Assembly (NCBI GenBank): GCA_037176905.1
Contig: JBBBWG010010690.1
Location: 1 to 20,000, forward strand
DNA: 20,000 bases
DNA from: Azolla pinnata
Lineage: Eukaryota; Streptophyta; Polypodiopsida; Salviniales; Salviniaceae
Direction of reading: 5' to 3'
A program made the position numbers and the translations under genes. Every line of letters begins with the position of its first letter. Position 1 is the first letter of the stretch. Positions 1-17,200 of the stretch are shown here, piece after piece. The notes below the pieces were generated by a model, which was not told the origin of the DNA, made no database searches, and saw only the letters and a program-made list of their open reading frames with translations.

Positions 1-243
1 CTCTACTTCCCTGTCTGAGTTCTCAATTTCACCCCCCCAATTGTGCTTTCTTCTCCCATGATTCTCGTTTCTCGCTTTCACAACATTGCCTGCCAAGGAA
101 TGCCATCACACCCACCATGGATTTGGAAGGTGGGATATGCACAGTGCAGGTATGTATGCAATGCATGGTGGTGTAACAGGGAGAGGCATTCAAAGGGAAT
201 GGGGAGGAGGAGGAGGAGGAGGAGGAGATGCAGGGTAGATTAC
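1..243 (-). other. Intron 1 of the ureide permease gene (partial)
   Basis: On the minus strand this follows a GT donor at 243-242 directly after the first UPS coding exon. I found no segment resembling the second UPS exon before the window edge, so the intron probably runs past position 1. It contains a GGA-repeat tract at about 203-226, which reads as a CTCC-rich pyrimidine tract on the transcribed strand. The long plus-strand open frame through this tract is an artefact of the repeat. Confidence 0.7.
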
Positions 244-480
244 CTGGCGGAGTTGAGTGAAGAAATTGGGGGAGTCGGGGGAGCTGGGGCCGATCTGGCC
301 GAGGGTGAGGGCGATGAGGAGGGCCGCCAAGAAGTTGGTGATGGAGTAGTCGAGGTAGGTGTGCTGAGGGAGGCGTCCTCGGCGCTCCAGCAGGGTGAGC
401 AGAGCGGGCCAGGTGCCCAGGAAGCAGAGGGCGGCGATCATCAGGGCGATGGCGCCGCCCTTGTCATCAACAAGGTACAT
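244..480 (-). CDS. UPS: Ureide permease, first coding exon (5' partial gene)
   Basis: This encodes the first 79 residues of a ureide permease. The family is plant-specific: polytopic membrane transporters for allantoin and other oxo-heterocycles such as uracil, linked to purine breakdown and nitrogen movement. The exon starts at the ATG at 480-478 (MYLVDD) and ends before a GT donor at 243. Diagnostic stretches are GGAIALM, LGTWPALLTLLERRGRLPQH, TYLDYSITNF and LTLGQIG followed by SPDSPNF, which match the conserved UPS N-terminus. Two hydrophobic segments, at about residues 8-30 and 47-65, fit the first two membrane helices. The remaining helices and the cytosolic loop lie beyond the left edge. 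A minus-strand CAG|TGCCGG acceptor-like site at 489-490 sits 8 bases before the ATG, so a 5'UTR intron is possible. Family assignment is firm; the exact paralog is not. Confidence 0.9.
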
Positions 481-1427
481 AGCCGGCACTGGGAAGGAGC
501 AAGGAACCCTAGAAAAACCCTAAGTCACAGGAAAAACCCTAAACCCCGGATCAGAGACAACCCAAAACCCTAAATCAGAGCAAACCCCTCAAAACCCTAA
601 TCAGATCAGAGCAAACTCCCCCCCTAAACAAAACCCTAATCAGATCAGAGCAAACTCCCCCCCCCCCAAAAAAACCCTAATCAGATCAGAGCAAACTCCC
701 CCCCAAAACAAAACCCTAATCAGATCAGAGCAAACTCCCCCCCCCCCAACAAAAACCCTAACCAGAGAAGAAACCCAAAACTCTAATAAGATGCCATGGC
801 AGAAGCCCAGAGCAGGGGGTAGGCTCGGGAGCAGATGATGAAAGACTGCGGAGAACACATGATGTGAGGCGTTGAAAAACCAGGCCGATTCCTTGACTCG
901 GACCTCTTTCTGCAGCTGCCCCAAAATGGATCGATCTTTCAAACAACAACAACAACAGATCCTGCTCCAGCATCTCGGGAAACCCAAAGCAAGCAGAAAA
1001 GCTGCTCAGCAATTCTGCAGTTTCCAGCCAATTGTCACATCCACTCCTCTGCTTCTTCTCCTCCGTCCAGATCCCAAATTTCAACCGCAGACTTTTTCAG
1101 CAATGCAGAAAGCGCATCATACATGCATACTATGTGGAGCAACAAGCATCGCATCTCCGCCCTGTGGTAGTAGACCCACGAATCAAACTGTATCCATTCA
1201 GCCCGTTGCAGAAAGCAGCATCATCATCCATCGAGCTGTACTCGCACCATCACAATGCATCATTCATCCCTTTGCCCCAAGGAAAAGAGAGGCCAAGCAA
1301 TGACGTATGAACCAATCGCTCAATGAAGCAAGATCCGATTCCATGTGCTTACGTCTCTGCCAAATGCAATCATATCAAACCAAATAGAAAAAGGGATATG
1401 CAGTTCTACACAATTAGTGCTGCTGGA
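481..1427 (-). promoter_or_regulatory. UPS upstream region: 5'UTR, possible 5'UTR intron, promoter
   Basis: No convincing protein-coding gene lies here. The segment next to the ATG (about 500-760) is filled by the telo-box minisatellite listed separately. Further out are a short CAA repeat (about 943-957) and a TGACGT motif near 1303. The acceptor-like site at 489-490 could join to a strong donor at 1569, which would put the minisatellite inside a 5'UTR intron of about 1.1 kb. I cannot place the transcription start, and I saw no clear TATA box. Confidence 0.45.
515..761. repeat. Telo-box minisatellite, about 40-bp unit
   Basis: Eight exact AAACCCTAA motifs (plant telomere-type, plus strand) begin at 515, 534, 565, 592, 631, 672, 711 and 753. 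The last five are spaced 39-42 bp. Between them lies a repeated core, TCAGATCAGAGCAAACTC, followed by a C run of variable length (about 7-12). Motifs at 515-573 are a looser version of the same unit. C-run and spacer lengths differ between copies, as expected from replication slippage. On the UPS coding strand the motif reads TTAGGGTTT. Telo-boxes are known cis-elements in plant promoters and 5'UTRs of growth-related genes. Confidence 0.9.
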
Positions 1428-1657
1428 GGTCTCCATCTGTTACAGCCAAAGCAGTCCAAAACTCCAGGCTTTTCTACGGTAACAATTTTCAGACCATAGA
1501 CCACCTATCAGATTCAGTATTCAAGAGATCATCTAAAATGTAAATATACCAATTGGCAATGACCCTTACCTGTCTCCAAATAGTCCTCCGTGTTCCCATA
1601 GCTTGTGCAACATAGCAGCAACGAGTTTGCTTGACAGAAGGGGTTGATTTCTGTTGA
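1428..1657 (-). other. Unassigned segment with good splice signals
   Basis: On the minus strand there is an acceptor-like site (pyrimidine stretch then CAACAG) just before 1657, a strong CAG|GTAAGG donor after 1570, and another acceptor-like TGTAACAG just before 1427. The 88-base candidate exon is open in one frame and contains KLVAAMLHKLWEHGG. Spliced to the next acceptor it reaches a stop soon after WRPPAAL. I do not recognise the protein. It could be a noncoding first exon of UPS, a 3'UTR exon of INO80, or chance. Confidence 0.3.
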
Positions 1658-1772
1658 GAAAAACCTTCAATACAATCTCACAGAACAGTGGGCAAAAGTC
1701 CTAGTGTCAAAACACATCAATATGTGTCTCATGTTACTTCCAGACAAGAAAGAAATGTGGCATGTTGCCTAG

Positions 1773-2245
1773 TTTATTCCACCAAAATAGGGCCTCTAAA
1801 ATTTATCAAACTTTACCAAACATGCACTACCAACCAGGTAGCTTGATCCTGTTTGCTCATTCACAATGTTGATTCTGTAAGGTGCTATAAAAATACAAGG
1901 CATAATACATTTCTCCAGGTGGTGGTGGTGGCCTACATCCAAAATCAGTTGATGGAGCTTCTGTAACAGAATATAGATATAATTGGTGGGATGGACGAAC
2001 AAAATTTTGGTGTTACATACACATCAAATAATGAAGTTCAACAAGTAACCTAAAATGACAAGCAAATATTGATACATCTGCAGTTGAGATTTACAATGTG
2101 GTGCTGATCCTGGGTTGCCTTGGCCAAAATATTTTCATTATCACTGCGACTGCGATGCAATCAGGCACCGAAGACTATTTACTTGTTGATATCCAGTGGG
2201 AATTTCTCCTGCTCTTTCTTTCTCCGCCCTTGCACATTCCTTCAC
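1773..2245 (-). other. INO80: Probable INO80 3'UTR
   Basis: This stretch follows the INO80 stop codon on the minus strand. The first AATAAA on that strand after the stop is at 1778-1773, about 470 bases downstream, and is a plausible poly(A) signal. Plant poly(A) signals are loose, so the end is approximate. A GGT repeat (about 1919-1931) and a splice-like acceptor near 1964 lie inside, so a 3'UTR intron cannot be excluded. Confidence 0.35.
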
Positions 2246-11387
<9,142 letters not shown>

Positions 11388-11394
11388 TCAAACC

Positions 11395-11515
11395 CTGCCA
11401 CAAGAATGCCGTTCGTTCTGAAGAAGCGAGACGACGGAGCAAAGAAACAACCTGATGTGAGAAACCTTGACCGCAAGCAAACCCAACCCTAATCATAGCC
11501 CGTACTGATTCTTAC
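11395..11515 (-). other. INO80: INO80 5'UTR intron
   Basis: On the minus strand a GTAAGAATC donor begins at 11515 and a TTCTTGTGGCAG acceptor ends at 11395, seven bases before the first INO80 ATG. The 121-base length fits the other introns. A plus-strand AACCCTAA at 11485-11492 lies inside it. Confidence 0.6.
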
Positions 11516-11815
11516 CCAGAAGAGGAGGAGAGTAGGGCTGAACCTCTCATCGTGGCGGAAGCACAGACCAGACTTCCGACTATGATTTCGAAGCCCGGTA
11601 TCTGCAGAGGCGATTTGGAGGGGGGTGGGTGGGAAAGGATGGGGGGAAGGGGGGAAGCGCACCAGAACAGGCGACCTACAAGCCGCCTCCTTTGGCTTCT
11701 CCGGCTTTCCCAAGAGGGAAGAGATCGATTGGGAGGGAGGATGTGGACGGCATGGGAGCGAGGAGGCGCAGCAGGAGATAAAATAGAAGAGGAGCCTGCT
11801 GCTGATTAGGGTTTG
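11516..11815 (-). promoter_or_regulatory. INO80: INO80 leader and proximal promoter
   Basis: This segment holds the presumed noncoding first exon of INO80 (from 11516 upwards) and its start region. A TTAGGGTTT telo-box in plus orientation lies at 11806-11814. An AT-rich TTTTATC on the minus strand near 11777-11783 could serve as a weak TATA-like element. The transcription start cannot be fixed. G-rich runs occupy 11616-11660. Confidence 0.4.
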
Positions 11816-11879
11816 CTGCGGCTTTCGTCTTGCTGCTTTTTCCTTCTCCTTCCGAGGCCTGTGTCGACAAAAGACACAG

Positions 11880-12034
11880 GAAGAGAGAAGAAGGAGAAGA
11901 GGAAGAAGAAGAGGAACTGGAACCCGCTTCCTCGTCGTCCTCTTCTTTCTTCTTTTCGCTCTCCATGTCCATCTCCTTCCTCCTTCCTCCTTCCTCCTTC
12001 CTCCTCCTCCTTCTTCTTCTTCTTCTTCTTCTCC
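11880..12034. repeat. Paired homopurine and homopyrimidine tracts
   Basis: The plus strand is almost pure GAA/GGA at about 11879-11917 and almost pure CTT/CCT at about 11937-12034. The two blocks are roughly complementary, so they can form an imperfect hairpin, and each alone is prone to triplex formation. They generate long spurious open frames on both strands made of runs of Arg, Lys, Glu, Ser, Leu or Phe. These are low-complexity artefacts, not genes. Confidence 0.7.
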
Positions 12035-12046
12035 ATCTTCTTCCCC

Positions 12047-12109
12047 AAAATGCCCAACAAAACCACTTCTTCTTCTCCATCAAAAATGCCCAACAAAACC
12101 ACTTCTTCT
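12047..12109. repeat. 36-bp tandem duplication
   Basis: AAAATGCCCAACAAAACC followed by ACTTCTTCT occurs at 12047-12073 and again without change at 12083-12109, a period of 36 bp. The TTCTTCTCCATC between the copies is also matched upstream of the first copy, so the duplicated unit reaches back into the pyrimidine tract. The identity suggests a recent slippage or unequal-exchange event. Confidence 0.85.
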
Positions 12110-12150
12110 CAAAACCAAGAAAACATGAGAAAATCAGCCATTGCCACCAT

Positions 12151-12238
12151 AGCCATACCTTGATGATTTTGCTGATCATGATGTTTCATATATATATATA
12201 TAAAACATCATGATCAGCAAAATCCTCAAGCTATGGCT
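12151..12238. repeat. 88-bp foldback: 36-bp inverted repeat with AT loop
   Basis: The left arm (12151-12186) begins AGCCATACCTTGATG and ends GATCATGATGTTT. The right arm (12203-12238) is its reverse complement with two mismatches, 34 of 36 pairs. The 16-base loop (12187-12202) is CA followed by alternating TA. Homology stops sharply at both outer ends. The flanking bases show no obvious target-site duplication. A folded RNA or cruciform would be very stable. It could be a miniature foldback element, a hairpin-RNA precursor or a palindromic replication product. Confidence 0.85.
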
Positions 12239-12321
12239 TGATCTCCTCCTGTTCCGCAATGCTGCTCGAGCTCCTCTACCCTCGAATCGAATCTTGCTGA
12301 GCTCTTCTGCCCGTGCTCTGC

Positions 12322-12357
12322 GATATATATATATAGATAGATAGATAGATAGATATA
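12322..12357. repeat. Microsatellite (AT)n then (AGAT)n
   Basis: Alternating AT at about 12323-12335 runs directly into five AGAT/TAGA units, then ATATAT. It is a simple repeat with no coding meaning. Confidence 0.9.
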
Positions 12358-13432
12358 TGCGTAGCTCGATCTTGCATGGATCGATACATTGTCGTGACGA
12401 TTCGCTCACTCGCTCGCTTGCTCTCTTCTGATTTAACAAGATCCGTTCGTCTGTAGAAACTCGCTGACCGATCGCTACTGTTGGCGATGAATTCAATCCA
12501 TTGTTTGTCGGAATCGGATTCACGCCCGACATCAAGACACACGCTTCTTTGCTCGTGTTCAGCGAACCTCCGCTTGTTTATGCTGAAAAGAAAAAAAAAA
12601 CATAGTAGAAGTCGCATCTTCAGTATGTTGTCCCAGCTCCAACTGAATCCCTTTCCAGCAACTTATGCCCCTTCGATGTCGCACGACGATGCCAAAATAC
12701 ATTTGCATTATAGAAGGTGGCCTCTTCTAAAGAGAGATAAAGTTCAATCTTTATGCTTTGGGTTAATATTGCATCTAACCACATTGGAAGCCAAACGGAT
12801 TTTCGTACAACGCATGCTTGCTACCGAATATGGGTTCCTTATTATGCACATGTTACCGATATGCTCTACCCATTACCAGAGGAAAGGTTATAAGTTTGAG
12901 TGGGTGAATGATCGGTTCTAGGCTTCAATGAAACTTGAGATGGCTCTATGAGTAGCACTAGTACTAAAAGAGGCCAAATTGCTTTCTAATAACTCTTCAT
13001 ACAAGTCTCGTGTGAATCGAGTGGGTTGTAAAGCGAGGCGATAAAACAATAGTTGATACCCGATTCAACTAGGGGCAAACATTCTAATTGAAAAGAGAAA
13101 GACGGTATGCCCAAGACAAGAGAGAGAGAGAACTTGTACAGGCACATTGCATGATATATCAAAACCTACGACATTGGGATTGGGCAAATGAAATACTTGG
13201 CATTGGCTCGAGAGGACTTATCAAAATAAAGCAGAGAGACGGGCTTTATATAAAGAAAACAAGCTCAACGTATTATTGGTTCATACTCGAAGATGTGGTC
13301 TGTAAATATGTGCAAATTTCTAAATCCAACTAACCTTAGCGGTGTCGAACCATTGTTCGAGTCGTGCCACATCACTTCTAAATAGTTTAAACTATTTGCA
13401 CTTCTGAACTTCATATCTCTAGATACATCTGC
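12358..13432. other. Intergenic stretch, no gene recognised
   Basis: I see no gene here. Open frames of 80-150 codons exist (for example 12481-12921 plus), but they lack recognisable motifs and sit in ordinary AT-rich sequence. Small features are an A run at 12590-12600, an exact 18-base palindrome (13380-13397, centred on GTTTAAAC), and a 6-bp inverted repeat TCGAAC/GTTCGA at 13345-13360. Confidence 0.6.
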
Positions 13433-13507
13433 GGAGTGTAGGGGTTATAAACTCATATGACCTCTTGGTCTCCACCGAACAACCTTCCCAATTGAGCTAC
13501 ACTCTTT
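13433..13507 (-). repeat. tRNA-derived sequence (SINE head or tRNA pseudogene)
   Basis: On the minus strand, beginning near 13507, the sequence reads GAGTG then TAGCTCAATTGGG, a near-consensus box A (D-arm) of a tRNA. About 45 bases later comes GAGTTTATAACCCC, a degenerate box B (T-arm). It is followed by CACTC at 13438-13434, which pairs with the opening GAGTG as an acceptor stem would. Spacing fits a tRNA, but box B has lost the TTCGA core, so it is not a working tRNA gene. Sequence continues without an obvious A tail, so a SINE body is not proven. Confidence 0.5.
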
Positions 13508-13517
13508 CTTTTTCTTC

Positions 13518-13537
13518 CTCTCTCTCTCTCTCTCTCT
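13518..13537. repeat. (CT)n microsatellite
   Basis: A run of alternating C and T, ten units, upstream of SDN. Confidence 0.95.
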
Positions 13538-13672
13538 AAATGTATGCTTGTATTAAAACAACACGACGATACAAAAAACCCCTGATATCAAAACTGCTTC
13601 AAAAGTAGTGATGTGACTGACAAGGTTAACCTCTTAAGGTGTTGTAAGACTAAATGACATAAACATCTGTCT

Positions 13673-13677
<5 letters not shown>

Positions 13678-13708
<31 letters not shown>
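13678..13708. repeat. (CT)n microsatellite, longer
   Basis: About 15 CT units, ending at CGTCGAC. Pyrimidine tracts in this orientation are common upstream of plant genes, but this one lies about 525 bases before the SDN ATG, so a promoter role is only a possibility. Confidence 0.95.
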
Positions 13709-13711
<3 letters not shown>

Positions 13712-13766
13712 GACTTGTTTGTTCATCATCTCATGTTTTCCCACTCGATTTGATGCAAGCATCTCC

Positions 13767-13885
13767 CGTTATTTTTTCTCTTTCTCTCGGCAAAGCCCGG
13801 CCCTATCAACGTCTTCGCGCTATTTTTCCCTGTGCCCTGGTAAAGCCTAAACCCTACCGATATCGTTTCGCTACTTTTCTCTTCT
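13767..13885. repeat. Imperfect tandem repeat, about 51 bp, two and a half copies
   Basis: Copy 1 (from 13767) begins CGTTATTTTTTCTC and contains GGCAAAGCCCGGCCCTA, ending GTCTTCG. Copy 2 (from 13818) begins CGCTATTTTTCCC and contains GGTAAAGCCTAAACCCTA, ending CGTTTCG. A third start, CGCTACTTTTCTC, follows at about 13869. The copies have diverged by roughly a third. Copy 2 carries a telo-box-like AAACCCTA. Confidence 0.5.
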
Positions 13886-13889
13886 CCTG

Positions 13890-14232
13890 ATGATCTTTCA
13901 ATACAAGATCTAAAAGGCTCTATTGGTAAAGGCTAGACTTGCTTTTCATGGAGAGTATGATGCAAATCCAAAGTCCCTTATGTTTCTCAAACAAGAGGAA
14001 GCCTAGATGATGAAGAGTGCCCACATCTACAAATTGCATTCTCTTGCCGTCTCCGAACGTTTTCTGCTACTTCCAGGATTTGGGTCTTGTTCGCGATGTC
14101 GCAAAACCCTTTTGGGCTAGATGAAACCCTCGCCCCTGATTCTGTGTTTCCAAGCTTCATTGGAATTTCTGAAAACTCTTCGTTTTCCTTAGAGAGCTAG
14201 AGAGGAGGAGGCGGAGCGAGCGAGGCACTCCA
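13890..14232 (+). promoter_or_regulatory. SDN proximal promoter and 5'UTR
   Basis: This is the stretch between the imperfect tandem repeat and the SDN start codon. It contains no supported gene. CCTTAGAGAGCTAGAGAGGA just before the ATG is purine-rich, as plant leaders often are. I see no clear TATA box, and the transcription start cannot be placed. Confidence 0.4.
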
Positions 14233-17200
14233 ATGGATTGGCTACCCGAGTTCTCGGAGGAAGACAAGGAGGTCGGTTTTCCTACTTCTGGGCGTTGTTT
14301 CGATTGCTGAATAGAAAGCCATAAGTAGCGACGTTTGTCTTGGATGATAGTCGTGACTGCTGATGGTGCTTGATGGTGATGATAATGGCATTCGATGATG
14401 ATTATATCCATGTTCTTGACATTGATGTCGATTCCGATGCTCTTTCTTGCTGGTTGTGACGGTGCTCGATGACGATTATGATGCGCTTGATGTTGATAAG
14501 TGATGATGATGCGGAACGATATCGGTCGCTTGATGAATGACGAATGGTGAACGGTGTTCAGGTTCTTGTCAAGATTGTGAAAGCTGCACAGGGCCGCAAG
14601 GTGGAGGGAACAAAAGGAGACTGGAAGCAGTTCCTGAAGAAGGAGAGCGACAAGTATTCCATGTCTCATGACCCTGCACGCCATCCATGGACTACCCTTG
14701 CTGCTTTCCTTAAGACCATTGTTCGAGAGTCAGACAAACGGGTTATTTTCTCAACCTGTCCATCGTCTTGTTCAAATTATCATCTTAACCGGCAAAACTT
14801 GATGTGTTTTGGTGCAACCACATTTCTGAAATGGCAGTCTTTGTTCCCCGACCCCTTGCAAATTTACGTGTTCTTTAAAATTTTTTTTTAACAAAAGACT
14901 TCATTCCAAGTTATGGATTTTAATCATCCCATGATCATCTACTGCTACAGATGGTTTGTCAAAGGATCAGTGCACTGAAACGTGCTGAGAAGATCAAGGA
15001 ATTCAAAGGAAAATCTACCTTACCTCAGGTAACGTCTGGAAGATTGTTCACGAGAAAATCACTTTTATTACTTGAGAACTGGATCTAGGCTTGCTAGACT
15101 CAAAGTTGCAACTATATTTTGTGCTGCTGGAGTGCTAATGCACATGTATTTGTTCGATCAGGCATTGGTCGAGTTAACAAATCAACACTGGCGATACAAA
15201 GAATATTACACATTTCCATCAAGCACAGAGGTTCTCTTAAATTAGAGTCTTTATGCCGTCAGCCCGTGTTTATATCTACGAGAAACTGTGTTTATTAGGT
15301 TGTTAATAATAATGCCCTGGCTTGTGTTCATTAACATTAGTATTCAACTAGACTCTGCATGCAATCAAAATTGTCTGGCTTCATACACATTATCAACAAA
15401 AGCCTTGACCATAGTTGTCATCAGTTTATAATAGGCGTATTAAATGAGGATGTGTAGACATTGAATGTCAAGCAAAGATTTCCTGGCAAGAATAATGAGT
15501 TGATTGCATACTAAACAAGGATGACATTTTAAAGTTTGTGCAAAGGGCGGGCTTACATAATCAGAAGTCAAAAGATATTGGTAAATGTTGGAAGCATAAG
15601 TAAAAGGAAAGAGAGAAATTAGATCCAAAAATCTGGCAAGTTCAAACAATGGAAAGAAAGAAGAGGAGGCTCAAGTGAGAAACTATGGTTCAGCTGTTAA
15701 TGTCAGATGCTAAAGCATGGCTATGATTCCAATGGAAGGTTTGCTTGTGGTTGAATGATAAGCTGTGGTAATATGAATTTGTTGACATAGATCATGGAAA
15801 AAAATTCTGATTGATTTGGTGATATAGCAATCGTAGTAAATAAACCCACTTCCTCTTTCTAGCATATATTTTTATGTAACTTTGACAATATTTTCAGATT
15901 CTTCCATGTTCTAAACGAATCTAAAATGTTTGTTAATCAATTCCGATTTGATTCGCCATATTTTGACATACATTGACATGGCACACATTTACATGACTAC
16001 AAAGGGTTGGGTGACAACAGAACGAAACAAAGGCAACAGTTCAAGTGAGCACGAGGAGTATATGGTGTCTATTGATTGTGAGATGGCGTTATGTGAAGAT
16101 GGAGAGAGGGAAGTAGTGCGTGCATGTGTGGTGAATAGCGATTGCAAGGTGATTTGACTCTGGAAGGCTCGTATTATTATTTTATGTGTGGAAATTTGAT
16201 TTAGGCAATTGACTACAATTCATCTGCTGATAACATATAGACAATGCTAGACATGTACATAAAGCCAAGGAAAGTGGTGATAGATTATCTGACCCCAATC
16301 ACTGGAATATCTGAAGCAGACCTGGAGAATGTCACGTCGAGCCTTTCAGATCTACAGGTACGTTGCCGAAACCTTGTTTTTGGTGCTGTTTTTCATCATT
16401 GAATAAAGGCAAAACCTTGTTTCAAATACTTTCTGGATATTCAGACAGCTATATTGGAATTAGTGTCTTCCAGTACCATATTCGTGGGTCATAGCTTGCA
16501 CAATGATCTTCAAGGTATGAATGTGACCTGTATTATGTTTTGGTCATGTGCTGTGAAGGCTACTCATTCGTTTCTATTTGATGATGAAATATACAGCATT
16601 AAAGATTGATCATTTGCGAGTTATAGATACATCATTGATATTCCAGTACCAGAACAGACCTGACTCCTATAGTGTTGGTCTCAACAGTCTATGCAAGGTA
16701 TACTGATTTTGTCGGTCCCTCTATTATGAAAGCAGACAAGATATTTGAGCGAAGGATTCACCGTTGTGTCTCAAGGCTCTCCATCTCTCTAGTCGAGTGA
16801 CGTTGGACTCTATGTCCATAAGCCTCAACCAAATTGCTGTTCCCATTTTTCTTATACTACGTAGATGACCATTTTAAGGGTATATCTGATAAATATCTAC
16901 ATGCACGTGTTCAGACATGCATACACATGCATGCTGAGGATACATACATGTAGTGAACATATTTGGAGCGTGTTATTGCATTCTACAGGGGCAACGTTAG
17001 TCATTTCTCGTTTCTTTGACTGCCAAAGCAAGGAACACTGCAAACACATATAACAAAATGAAATTTCAAACACATCCTGTGATTTGGATTCATCGGCATC
17101 AGTCCTTGTGTTTTATGGCTCAGGCAGTATTAGGGTATCACTTCAGAGATGATGAGGGACCTCATGACTGTTTAAAAGATGCGATTATTCCAATGCAAAT

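Noticed and set aside
43..573. Long plus-strand open frame of 176 codons
   Set aside because: It lies antisense to the ureide permease exon and owes its length to the GGA repeat and the telo-box array. The Arg-rich run has no family resemblance.
515..761. Interstitial telomere or CRISPR-like array
   Set aside because: The AAACCCTAA motifs are separated by about 30 bases of repeated non-telomeric sequence, so this is not a head-to-tail telomere tract. The intervening bases are themselves repeated, unlike CRISPR spacers.
11676..12213. Overlapping open frames of 98-167 codons on both strands
   Set aside because: They consist of runs of Arg, Lys, Glu, Ser, Leu or Phe created by GAA/CTT tracts and the 36-bp duplication. 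Open frames in several registers at once mark low-complexity DNA.
12176..12535. Minus-strand open frame of 119 codons ending in a sequence similar to that of a plus-strand frame
   Set aside because: The shared tail is only the two arms of the foldback read on opposite strands, and the middle is an AGAT microsatellite.
12481..12921. 146-codon plus-strand open frame
   Set aside because: No motif, no flanking gene signals, and typical intergenic composition. The length is within what AT-rich DNA gives by chance.
14157..14684. Minus-strand open frame of 175 codons
   Set aside because: It is antisense to SDN exons 1-2 and intron 1. The GAT-rich intron keeps it open with His- and Ile-rich repeats.
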